A stretch of 64,000 nt of DNA from Hyalella azteca. Taxonomy: Eukaryota > Arthropoda > Malacostraca > Amphipoda > Hyalellidae. The DNA lies in contig NW_025941703.1 of the NCBI RefSeq assembly GCF_000764305.2, forward strand, positions 1 through 64,000, in the 5' to 3' direction. The notes under the pieces were generated by a model. The model was not told the DNA's origin, ran no database searches, and saw nothing but the letters and a program-made list of their open reading frames with translations. Position numbers and translations under genes: made by a program. Positions 59,801 to 64,000 of this stretch are shown in pieces. Each line of letters starts with the position of its first letter. Positions within the stretch are counted from its first letter, which is position 1.

Positions 59801-60000
59801 AAATACGATAATAAAAAAAATTGAAGGTTAGTACTCACGCAAGTCTGTGATGATTGTACGCCGGAGGAGGGTGATGGCGTTCTTAAGATAGGACCCCATG
59901 TTCATGCAGGACCAGTAGAAGGTACGCAGCTTCCACTCGATGCTGTTCGAGTCCTGAGGCTCGTCCATGGTGCTTAAACTCGAGCGCATCTCGGCGAGAG
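23730..60000 (-). CDS. Neprilysin-like M13 family protein, zinc site lost (15 exons, N-terminus outside)
   Basis: Fifteen GT-AG exons give 1,874 coding bases, 623 residues plus TAA, with all junction phases agreeing. M13 proteins are membrane-bound or secreted metallopeptidases that trim peptides. Recognisable stretches are RTFYWSCMN, GWYLLRDTWDLRRWDFDVVL, VVPDPYNEGKNII, FSMPHRSYYDRL, YESRIAEITPP, WLDLLRNVF, ERWEFCIQ, ITVGYPDSLL, HPSNRIVIPPHWLNPPYF, THIFFLSYA and the Cys-rich end. The HExxH helix reads AREMLRAFD (visible residues 457-465): both zinc histidines are Arg, only the Glu remains. The third ligand motif ENxxD appears as HTASD, and the terminal CxxW reads CTSLH. Seven family cysteines are kept. 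It should fold but not bind catalytic zinc; inactive paralogues are known in arthropods. The N-terminal domain start and any signal anchor lie beyond 60 kb or outside the window. Confidence 0.92.
23979..24055 (-). CDS. M13 exon 14
   Basis: Acceptor TTTTACAG, donor GTGAGA. It encodes SLCTNTTTQREDIERTCNLS and LLGHP. The family W-C is here L-C, and H.P..R is partly kept as GHPR across the junction. Confidence 0.88.
24269..24364 (-). CDS. M13 exon 13
   Basis: 32 codons, phase 0, acceptor TTGTACAG, donor GTAAGA. It encodes AYLSLMKREPQPQAASFERL, then NTTHIFFLSYAG, the family AY.AY......LP.L.....QLFFL..A block. Confidence 0.9.
24820..25690. repeat. 32-bp intronic minisatellite with higher-order structure, about 25 units
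   Basis: The unit is near GTCAGGCTACACCCACTTCT-CCTAGGTCTTTC. A block of about 250 bp is duplicated (TACACCCACTGCTCC at 24921 and 25172), and a 127-bp block with GGCTTTGGTCATGCT is repeated near the right end. It fills the intron between M13 exons 12 and 13. The copy nearest exon 12 resembles the exon end itself. Confidence 0.93.
25770..25908 (-). CDS. M13 exon 12
   Basis: Acceptor TTTTTCAG, donor GTGAGT. It encodes TVENLRGVAECVAASTSDLS and a QHTASDTAAEVDAVRQTYK end. The F.....C.....Y part is shortened, and the ENxAD zinc-ligand motif expected here reads HTASD. The last 40 bases resemble the units of the minisatellite in the next intron. Confidence 0.8.
26320..26745. repeat. Three decayed copies of the M13 exon 11 end with donor
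   Basis: Read on the minus strand, GGCCGACTGG...CCAACGTCGTACACTAATAG-GTACAT (exon 11) recurs as GGCCGACTGGTATTCCAACG...AATCG-GTAGGT at about 26579-26620 and more weakly as CCCAACATCCAACACAAATC-G-GTACAA at about 26398-26440. ATTCTGCACGAAA-like sequence follows at matching places. Copy distances are about 117 and 181 bp. Confidence 0.75.
26696..26818 (-). CDS. M13 exon 11 (degenerate zinc-binding helix)
   Basis: Acceptor ATACGCAG, donor AATAG-GTACAT. It encodes AMLYGGIGVRIAREMLRAFD, then SVGLSWDSHGRLVTPTSYTN. Position and flanks (YGGIG...E....FD...........G.L) fit the HExxH helix of M13, but both His are Arg. The donor at 26695 was chosen over CTG-GTTACT at 26721 because it gives the phase needed by exon 12 and because decayed copies keep GT at the same place. 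Confidence 0.88.
27290..27465 (-). CDS. M13 exon 10
   Basis: Acceptor CATTGCAG, donor GTGAGC. It encodes DSILNGRRHMEKQLLEPETE, then HPSNRIVIPPHWLNPPYFHP. NAxY of active enzymes, used for substrate backbone binding, reads DNIAYV, while N-x-I-x-x-P and the PP(Y)F stretch are kept. Confidence 0.93.
27464..27700. repeat. 117-bp duplication of the M13 exon 10 acceptor region
   Basis: CCTGCAATGAAAATAAATAT, then TTTCTAACTTTGGCTCCTCA and CATTTAATTTCATG, is repeated from 27582 with CCTGCAATAAAAATAAACTA, TTTCTAACTTTGATTTCTCG and CACTTAATTTCATG. The unit begins exactly at the exon boundary, so the second copy keeps an ATTGCAG acceptor on the minus strand. Confidence 0.85.
28213..28329 (-). CDS. M13 exon 9
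   Basis: 39 codons, phase 0, donor GTAAGT, acceptor GTGCAG. It encodes LSNMSITVGYPDSLLDRRVI and DEHYKDFTIFTKDFFKNLR, containing the conserved GYP. The acceptor is the first member of a tandem array of about 73 bp. Confidence 0.93.
28317..28600. repeat. Four copies of a 73-bp unit containing the M13 exon 9 acceptor
   Basis: Units start at 28321, 28393, 28467 and 28541 with (G/A)TTCGATAACTGCACA variants and continue with TTACGATCTTGCACAAACAA-GACAAGAAGTTACG. On the minus strand each holds the place of GTGCAG-TTATCGAA. The third copy keeps a perfect CAG (28476-28478), while the others read CAA or CAT. Confidence 0.92.
28859..28957 (-). CDS. M13 exon 8
   Basis: 33 codons, phase 0 on both sides, acceptor TTTTGCAG, donor GTGAAA. 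It encodes VTKIFNQIRRTLTISLAHSR, then WYPMETKARLSAK, the family W.D..T...A..K helix. Confidence 0.9.
29285..29415 (-). CDS. M13 exon 7
   Basis: Acceptor TATTGCAG, donor GTGAAA. It encodes AQRPLERWEFCIQSTSQFFS and YGLGSLYERTPARMKNRDP, matching R...C.......G.LY. Cys in WEFC is a conserved disulfide partner. Confidence 0.9.
30036..30139 (-). CDS. M13 exon 6
   Basis: Acceptor TTCTACAG, donor GTTAGT. It encodes QLNTYLIFNFVSYYLPYLPD and KDKRVLDLYSREFTG, the family NYL.W..V.....L segment. Confidence 0.88.
31209..31350. mobile_element. Hairpin MITE-like element with 46-bp arms
   Basis: The left arm GGCGTTTCAGTGGCCGGTCG...GAAACACCGTGTCGCC (31209-31255) pairs with the right arm (31305-31350), whose reverse complement is GGCGTTCTAGTGGCCGGTCG...AAACCATTTCGCCA. 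The loop is about 48 bases. No open frame is present and a target duplication is not clear. It lies in intron 5 of the M13 gene. Confidence 0.7.
31440..31567 (-). CDS. M13 exon 5
   Basis: Acceptor TTTTTCAG, donor AG-GTCTTG. It encodes IPWLDLLRNVFPSSKLDHR, then VLVVSHEYFSDLSKLISTTD, the W..L..........V.V....Y...L..LI..T segment. Confidence 0.9.
32128..32331 (-). CDS. M13 exon 4
   Basis: 68 codons, phase 0 on both sides, acceptor TTTTTCAG, donor GTGAGT. It encodes LEKAFKQYAKDTAKMFEASG and YYYESRIAEITPPQSHLDDP. The E..LA.I..P pattern is the conserved E-x-x-(L/I)-A helix. Confidence 0.92.
33375..33645. repeat. Weak ATCCATGCAT-type repeats
   Basis: AATATCCATGCAT-like words recur about every 27-35 bases with much divergence. 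Possibly an old satellite. Confidence 0.35.
34895..35330. mobile_element. Foldback element with arms of about 90 bp
   Basis: The left arm (34899-34988: ACGAGGCAGGTTTTTTAAGT, CGTTTTGGAATTAAAAAAAG, GATATCGCAATTATTTTATT) is the inverted copy of 35238-35327 at roughly 90 percent identity. The centre contains tandem AATTCTGCCGCCT units and an inverted GGCGGCAGAATTT. No transposase. A TA at both edges would fit a Tc1/mariner-type MITE, but that is inference. Confidence 0.8.
36697..36759 (-). CDS. M13 exon 3
   Basis: A 21-codon exon, phase 0 on both sides, acceptor TTGTGCAG and donor GTAAGT. It encodes LVPSGFSMPHRSYYDRLPNN, the counterpart of the family GL.LP.R.YY motif. Confidence 0.88.
36760..37970 (-). 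other. Intron 2 of the M13 gene, AT-rich part
   Basis: No exon or gene recognised. It contains a 33-bp repeat at 37161-37275 and faint ATGACAANGATG-like repeats at 36890-37015. Confidence 0.5.
37161..37275. repeat. 33-bp AT-rich tandem repeat, four copies
   Basis: TTAATCATAATGTCGTTAAT-AGTAAAAATAATA recurs at 37165, 37198, 37231 and 37264. Confidence 0.85.
37971..38161. repeat. 68-bp tandem triplication of the M13 exon 2 end plus donor
   Basis: CCTTAATGATGTTCTTGCCC, then TTGTAAGGGTC and GGCACCACAGTGATGCG, starts at 37974, 38042 and 38110, exactly 68 bases apart. The copy nearest the exon body is coding; the other two are intronic copies of 46 coding bases plus the first 22 intron bases. Donor GTTGGT is intact at 38110 and 38042 (complement) and reads GTCGGT at 37974. 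Copies are nearly identical, so the event is recent. Confidence 0.95.
38111..38262 (-). CDS. M13 exon 2
   Basis: Acceptor ATTTCAG and donor GTTGGT. It encodes GWYLLRDTWDLRRWDFDVVL, then TKLHAEFGVSPYFRITVVPD, the family GGWP...W.......L....G....F...V..D block. Its last 46 bases and the donor are copied twice downstream as a 68-bp repeat. Confidence 0.92.
38399..38557 (+). mobile_element. MITE-like element with (CCGT/CTGT)n core, copy 1
   Basis: TTTTTAGCGCATTTTCTCAT, a CATGTCCGTCTGTCTG core and GAGAAAATGCGCTCTCTGTC then ACTCACTGCAGTGAGTACTG. AGCGCATTTTCTC is inverted at the other side. A second copy occurs in inverse orientation at 63547-63720, which defines the ends at TTTTT and ATTTTTT. Confidence 0.8.
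38558..39867. other. Intron sequence, no gene seen
   Basis: Part of the 21.6-kb intron. The open frames at 38924-39136 and 39546-39866 have no recognisable domain. Confidence 0.5.
39868..40215. repeat. 33-bp minisatellite, about 10 units
   Basis: The unit is GTAACTATCTCTAGTAACCT-TTCTTTAAAGAAT. It gives a false minus-strand frame of repeated ERLLEIVTFFK. It is inside the long M13 intron and not adjacent to an exon. Confidence 0.93.
40216..41689. other. Intron sequence, no gene seen
   Basis: A short duplication, ATGAAGCTGAATATTAGTAT and TATGGAGCATACATACTATA (40829-40960), is the only structure noticed. Confidence 0.45.
41690..41995 (+). repeat. Dispersed repeat of a 290-bp family, single copy
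   Basis: Shares CACTTCTGAAGAG, GATTCATGCACTGTCTCCGA, CGCAAGTGTGCAAAGTTTCA and AAGATTTGTAGCAGACAAAC with the cluster at 57290-58640 and ends in a comparable TGTTGTAATAA. It has no coding capacity that I can see. A SINE-like or LINE 3'-end nature is possible. Confidence 0.7.
42480..43000. repeat. Old tandem repeat, about 210-bp unit, three copies
   Basis: TTTGTAGCTGCGGATAAGGA-GCGTCTAACTCAGTAAACCG recurs as TTGCAGCTGCGAAATGAGCG at about 42700 and TTGAAGCTGCAAACGAGGCG at about 42915, with related neighbours. Confidence 0.6.
43001..46627. other. Intron sequence, no gene seen
   Basis: AT-rich. The frames at 44627-44905, 44966-45157 and 45197-45448 are not recognised. A short hairpin, TGCTCCTG-loop-CAGGAGCA, is at 45511-45535, and a three-copy 19-bp repeat is at about 45775-45835. 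Confidence 0.45.
45775..45835. repeat. 19-bp repeat, three copies
   Basis: TTAGAAGTAAGAGGTC occurs three times in a row and trails into TTAGAGTCCTTAGA. Confidence 0.85.
46628..48317 (-). mobile_element. piggyBac-type DNA transposon, internally decayed, with TTAG target duplication
   Basis: The ends are 12-bp inverted repeats, CCCATTTATGCC at 46628-46639 and GGCATAAATGGG at 48306-48317. Both are flanked by TTAG (46624-46627 and 48318-48321) where TTAA is usual. Subterminal palindromes CCTACATRTAGGAC lie near 46757, 47928 and 48287 and could bind the transposase. At 1,690 bp it is shorter than autonomous relatives. It carries the C-terminal half of a transposase on the minus strand, with frameshifts. 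Confidence 0.85.
46846..47590 (-). pseudogene. piggyBac-like transposase, C-terminal half, frameshifted
   Basis: On the minus strand the fragments read ISALKEMGLKGTGTVRENRT with CPLIDVKEINKK, then a new frame DFRVDEKYNIIICRWNDNSV and, from about 47374, FYNKSMGGVDRMDENISKYR and KKWYLSIVSYLIYVSMNNAW. MGGVDRMD with its Asp is the signature near the last catalytic residue. The Cys-rich tail at 46853-46910 reads TRCEKCDKG...HVKRFKNFH, in which expected cysteines are replaced. The N-terminal part with the first catalytic Asp is gone, so it cannot be active. Confidence 0.82.
48322..51759. other. Intron sequence, no gene seen
   Basis: Two frames on the minus strand, 48948-49175 and 49624-49866, and one on the plus strand at 51137-51364 have no domain I know. 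No repeats of note. Confidence 0.45.
52374..53229 (+). pseudogene. CR1-like ORF1: PHD-like finger, coiled coil and RRM-like end
   Basis: An ATG at 52381 is followed by MAGQRIK, then a shift of frame into VEKPSSSARQKAKFKSAKL. The zinc finger reads CKHC-x15-C-x6-CISC-x18-WFCRDC, a PHD-like pattern used by CR1 ORF1 proteins. After two stop codons come a leucine-heptad stretch (SLSEKLSSLCNELTEVKAQL) and NLVCFGL, then LLVTVKDPRKVGNVMKATRK and PLEQEMARNGR, which resemble the nucleic-acid-binding C-terminal domain. Several frameshifts and stops make it inactive. Confidence 0.7.
54216..54587. mobile_element. 372-bp MITE with TTAA duplication, nested in the CR1 element
   Basis: Ends CACGTTGACTACG and CGTAGTCAATGTG are inverted repeats with one mismatch, flanked by TTAA at 54212-54215 and 54588-54591. 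Removing the insert and one TTAA joins the interrupted CR1 frame without a gap, which shows the exact boundaries. TTAA and end structure point to a non-autonomous piggyBac-type element of a family different from 46628-48317. Confidence 0.88.
55325..55370. repeat. 23-bp tandem duplication inside the CR1 RT
   Basis: GTCTGACAAGTGTTGTTTGT-AAA is followed directly by a second copy. It causes the frame change between the NYRPVSLTS part and the following MESVVRDSI part. Confidence 0.95.
56661..57289. other. Unassigned intron sequence
   Basis: The frame at 56673-56900 is not recognised. It could be part of the 3' UTR of the CR1-like element or older sequence. Confidence 0.35.
57290..58640 (+). repeat. 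Cluster of five copies of a 290-bp repeat family
   Basis: Copies begin near 57300, 57610, 57890, 58105 and 58385 in the same orientation. Shared words are CACTTCTAAAGAATCCAGTG, GATTCATGCATTGTCTCYAA, AAGTGTGCAAAATTTCAGAT and AAGATTTGTAGCAGACAGAC, then GAAGTGAARTTAAAGAGAAG and TTGTAATAATAA. The last copy carries an expanded (CAAA)n. The third and fifth copies are shortened. One more copy is at 41690. Confidence 0.85.
58641..59838. other. Intron sequence up to M13 exon 1
   Basis: Nothing recognised apart from ordinary AT-rich intron sequence. Confidence 0.45.
59839..60000 (-). CDS. M13 exon 1 of those visible
   Basis: Acceptor TTTCCAG (60001-60003 complement) and donor GTGAGT (59838 down). It enters with two codon bases and leaves after one. 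It encodes LAEMRSSLSTMDEP and SIEWKLRTFYWSCMNMGSYL, matching the K...FY.SCM helix of the family. A 21.6-kb intron follows. Confidence 0.85.
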
Positions 60001-60072
60001 CTGGAAATAATACACATGAATTAAGTTTAAAGAACTGAAAATGAGTTACAGATGCAAATTTGCTGGAAGACC

Positions 60073-60219
60073 AGGGGTCATACTTTCAAAATTCGCTAAG
60101 GGAACGTAAGTACTTACGCTCTATTTTCTTGTCTACGATTGGTAGATTTAGTTTGAAAGGCCGTCAATGATTGGCTGATGAACTTACGATCTCTTAACTT
60201 TTTTGAAAGTATGGGCCCA
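60073..60219. mobile_element. Short MITE with imperfect inverted ends
   Basis: The left end GGGTCATACTTTCAAAATTC-GCTAAGGGAACGTAAGT is matched in inverse by CTTACGATCTCTTAACTT-TTTTGAAAGTATGGGCCC at the right end. About 147 bp, no coding capacity. It lies just upstream of M13 exon 1. Confidence 0.75.
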
Positions 60220-62430
60220 GATTGTAGTCTTAAAATTGAAACTAAATGTCAGGTCGAAACAAGCCTACAATTATAAATTCTTGTGAACCAAATTTAACTT
60301 GTTGATTGAAAAATAAAAGGCATAATTCATCAGTTCCAAAAAATTTATAGCTAACTAGAATAAAATACTCGCTGAAATTGGAAATTTAGATTAATATTCG
60401 AGTTATTTATAGACTCCAGAAATACGGGGACGGTTCAATTATTTATAATAAAGGTTTTTATATATAAGTGTTGGACATTCGATGTAAAAATAACTTGAAA
60501 TTAATCCTCCACTAATTTTGTTAATATGTCATTTATTATTATTATCCTGCAACGAGTGATATTCAGAAGTTAATAATTTTATAAATTAAAATAAATGGAA
60601 TGTAGTCGCAATTTAAAATAATTTCTATTATACTCTTCAATATAATTATTGATGAAAATCCATAACTTCTTGTTAACCAAAGTGAAATTCAGCATACACA
60701 ATAGGAAAAGGCACAGGAACTGGTTGTCCATTGAAAAATTCTCTATGCGCCCAATAAAATAAATCAAATTAGAAAAAATTTTAGGAAAAGTGTTTTCTCT
60801 GAAAAATTATGCGAAATTTTAACCTATTTGATGAGCTGAAAAATATTCTCTTTCCAACGATTTCATCGGCTGAAAAAAAAAAATCTTCCTACTTTTAAAC
60901 GATTTCAGCATCTGAAAGTAATATACAATTTAAAATTATTACAGTGCTAAAAAATTATTCACGATTTCAAAAGGTTTCAGTGTTTTTTAGAGAAGATCCA
61001 TATTGTTCAATAATCTGAAAAGATAATTTCCTCCTTATGTCGTGACCGTGGCTTTAGATTGTAAGTTTTCGTATACTACGTAAATTTTATGTTGGAGCCT
61101 AGCTGGTCATTAATCTATATGTTGCTTGAAAAATGAGCGTTGTGCATAAATTTTGTATTTTGTTGTATAAATTTTGTAAAAATATAAAAAATGTGTATTA
61201 TCTTGAATCTGAAAACACACAATGAGAAAAATTATTCCGTGCGCAAAAGTTTTTTCATTTGCGAAATTATCAGTTTCATGATTTATTATTCTTGTTGGAA
61301 TTTGACCACTTGAGCATTTGAAACAAAATACAAATAACATAAAACTACGAATATATAATGACTTATTTTTCTCCTGTTATTCTAGTTCATATTTTGGCTT
61401 AACACAACCACAAAAAACGACCTTTAGGTAAACATACAAAAAATGTAAAATTTCCTGCTAATTTTGTACGTATTCGAGTATCCTATTTCTGAATTGAGGA
61501 TGATATTTCGGCGCATTTTATCCTGGTTTTGTTTCGATTAAAGTTCCTGAGTGGTTAGCTGGATAAGCTGACTAAAAGTAGCGATATTTCTCAAATGTGC
61601 GCAGTTCAGTATTGACTTTGGTTAAAATTCCCTCAATTAAACGTGATTTTACTGGCTTGCTCACAGTGTTTTCTGAATTTTGCAACCATATATAGTAAGT
61701 ACGTTGGAATGCACAGTCAATATTTTGTTACTTTACACCGGATAAGGCCCTTTTTTAATTGAAATTGGGAATTTCATAATTGGGAATGTTATCTAGAGAA
61801 TTTGATAATAATGAAAACATGTGAATTATATACTAAGGTATTTTTACAAGAATAATTAATGACCCTTTATTAAAGCAAATTTAAGAACAATTGCTCAATA
61901 AAAGAGGGTTGTATTTTATTAATTAGGGATAAAAGTTGTTGCAAAGAATATCATTTGGAATATACTTTTACTTTGCAATATCATCTTGAGACTAGAGTTC
62001 GTAATGAACAAAATAGCGGAGGAGTGAAATCCAGTAAACGGTGACGAATATCATCAGCAACAAAAGAGCTCACTCCACATCGCAGTTCCGTCGTCATGAT
62101 GCATGCATAACCATAGTGATGCATCAGCGTTGTGATGATTGTAGCACCATTGTAATGTAACGGGACAAATACGCTACTAAAATATCGTTGCTAGGTTTCT
62201 GCTTCCGGGCCTTACCAGACGAGCTTGTGGGCCCTTAAAACAATTCAATGAATACTCTGAGGCTGGAAGGTATATTCAAGTTTTGGGAATAATTCTGAGA
62301 CATAACACAGATAAATGAAATAAATGGACATAGTTGGACAAAATATCAAGGATAAGTCTGGCCTAGTAAAATTCACAGACATCCCTAGGAAAATTAGTAA
62401 GGCAATGGCTGCCATTTGCCTGCAGCGGCT
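60220..62430. other. AT-rich sequence, probable M13 upstream intron
   Basis: I looked on the minus strand for the N-terminal PC.DFY.YACG exon of the M13 gene and did not find it. A GATGCATCA-rich patch at 62085-62175 resembles 62860-63010. Confidence 0.5.
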
Positions 62431-62445
62431 ACCAAAGAAAGCCAG

Positions 62446-62748
62446 AGCTGTGGTGGTGCAGTGGTGAGAGACTCTGTCTCTCGCACCCAGCTCCCGGGCT
62501 CGAGTCCCACTGAGGACAAGTTCTACCGGGAAGCTCAGCTCATGGCCAACTCAGCCATTCATCCAACTCTGGTTGATAAATGAGTACCTGGCTTGTCCAG
62601 GGTGTTGTGTAATGTAATAAAATGGTTCTGGCTGGTCAGCGAGCCAGTGATGGTCGTAGAACTACCAGTGGTACCGAGTGCCCGGAAAAACTGACCTATC
62701 ACCCCCCCTCCCTAGTCGCCACTACCAGGATGGGCAATTACAACAACA
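62446..62748 (+). mobile_element. tRNA-derived SINE
   Basis: The head has a Pol III A box (TGGTGCAGTGG at about 62454) and a B box (GGCTCGAGTCC at about 62498) at tRNA spacing. A body of about 230 bp and a short CAACAACAAC tail follow. The element is flanked by 15-bp direct repeats ACCAAAGAAAGC(C/T)AG at 62431-62445 and 62749-62763, a clear target-site duplication made by LINE machinery. Confidence 0.88.
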
Positions 62749-62763
62749 ACCAAAGAAAGCTAG

Positions 62764-63546
62764 CAACGCCATGCACTTGTTCTCTTCGGTCCCGGTGGCA
62801 GAGGTGCGGCGGCTGTAACCAAACGCACATCGCATAAAGCGTGACCAAAGCTGGCCCGCCACAACGTCAGCATAGTGATGCTTGCTTTCATCATCGTCGT
62901 GATGCTTGCGTTTACATTGTGATGGGTGCATCAGTGATGGTATAACGTCAGTATTTTAACGATTACGTTACGTATTGTGTTATTGTGTCAGCGTTGTGAT
63001 ACTAGCACCGACGTTAGTACTGGAACGCTGAAATAAAGTCCCCAGTGTACGCGTTCTCAACGTCAATGAAGAATGCAAGTGCATCACACAGGCGAAGCTG
63101 AGTACCGAGATTTTAGAGACAATGTGGGACCAAGGATTTCAGTGCAAAGTCATGTGATCGCAAATTTCCAGAAATTTGTGTGTGACTGCGTAGTTTTATG
63201 AGTTTGCGTACGTTAATCCGTGGAACACAAGTACGATAGTACATTTTGTATCAACATTAAGGAGTTTTGAGTAAGTACTGTATATCTAATGTACTGTTAA
63301 AAAAACGAATCTGAGGAAGTTCTGATGTTACTTTCAAATCTATTGATGAGCCAAAAAATGTAGGTCGTAAAATCAGTTATCTTGAGGACAAAAATGTGGA
63401 TCGTGTTTATTTTTATACGAAATGCTGTTTGCAAAGAGATAAACTTCAGGATTGACGCACCGCCAACGCCCAGAGCCATTGTTTGCAAACAGCCTGGCAA
63501 ACATGAGTGATGAGATGCTCTGTCGTTGCTCTCTTTTTTCGGGGAT
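62764..63546. other. Unassigned sequence
   Basis: GTGATG-rich decayed repeats at 62860-63010 continue those before the SINE. The frames at 63297-63594 are not recognised. Confidence 0.4.
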
Positions 63547-63720
63547 AAAAAAATATAACTCAGTACTCAGTGCAGTGAGTGACAGAGAGCGCATTTTCTC
63601 GCCGACGAAAACGTGAAGTCACGGACGGACGGACGGACAGACGGACGGACAGACAGACAGACAGACGGACATGACGAGTAATAGGGTATTTTTTCCATAT
63701 ATGAGAAAATGCGCTAAAAA
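63547..63720 (-). mobile_element. MITE-like element with (GGAC/AGAC)n core, copy 2
   Basis: The inverse of the copy at 38399-38557: AACTCAGTACTCAGTGCAGT then GAGAGCGCATTTTCTCG, a (GGAC)n and (AGAC)n core, and GAGAAAATGCGCTAAAAA. Flanks differ, so both copies are insertions of one family. Confidence 0.8.
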
Positions 63721-64000
63721 GAGGCCACAGCTATAGGACTCACATTTCTACAGTGAAAAAAGAGCACTGAGGCCTGCCAAAAGAAAATGTAGTAACAAAT
63801 TATGGTGTATCTCTGCAATGTACTAACAATTGTGTTATATTTGCACAAAATTTGAAAATATTTTGGATGGTGGTTTAGATGAGAACAGTACGTAATATAT
63901 AAGTCCAATTTAAGAACAATTAAAGAAAAACTTTACTTTCCATCAGGTGTAAATTTAATTTTGATCGTCGCTTCAATGTTGTTTATTTGCATTCAAAGGA
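63721..64000. other. No feature seen
   Basis: AT-rich sequence to the window end, without a recognisable exon on either strand. Confidence 0.4.

Overview
The window looks like a piece of an AT-rich, intron-rich animal genome, most likely an arthropod and possibly a chelicerate. The evidence is GT-AG split genes of secreted-enzyme families, a neprilysin-like (M13) gene without its zinc site, an EndoU-type RNase gene, and a mixture of I-like and CR1-like LINEs, a Penelope-like fragment, piggyBac elements, MITEs and a tRNA-derived SINE. No bacterial operon, rRNA or ordinary tRNA gene was seen. The organism is inferred from gene families only.

Layout: 1-870 holds the 3' end of an LTR retrotransposon (pol C-terminus, polypurine tract, probable start of the 3' LTR). 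2333-6372 is a nearly intact LINE with endonuclease, reverse transcriptase and RNase H. 8730-18737 (+) carries an EndoU ribonuclease gene: a probable somatomedin-B exon near 8.9 kb, then, beyond a dead reverse transcriptase and a 1.5-kb 15-bp minisatellite, seven exons for the complete EndoU domain, ending at a stop codon at 18735. 18738-21875 is AT-rich spacer. 21876-23692 is a GC-rich minisatellite cluster made of one ancestral 25-26-bp unit whose middle block is inverted. 23730-60000 (-) is a neprilysin-like gene: 15 exons, phase-consistent over 1,874 coding bases, with the C-terminus in the window and the N-terminus outside. Its 21.6-kb intron (38263-59838) holds a piggyBac element (46628-48317) and a CR1-like LINE (about 52-56.7 kb) that itself contains a 372-bp TTAA-flanked MITE. 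60-64 kb holds MITEs and a SINE.

The two host genes converge, and both belong to secreted families. The M13 protein has lost the HExxH and ENxxD zinc ligands, so it should be a pseudoenzyme, while the EndoU keeps both histidines and the lysine of its active site.

The most unusual structural signal is that many intronic tandem repeats in both genes begin on an exon edge. The repeat unit contains the exon end plus its splice site, which creates series of decoy donors or acceptors at about 16.7, 26.4-26.7, 27.5, 28.3 and 38.0-38.1 kb. The 32-bp intronic minisatellite at 24.8-25.7 kb appears to be seeded by the end of the neighbouring exon.
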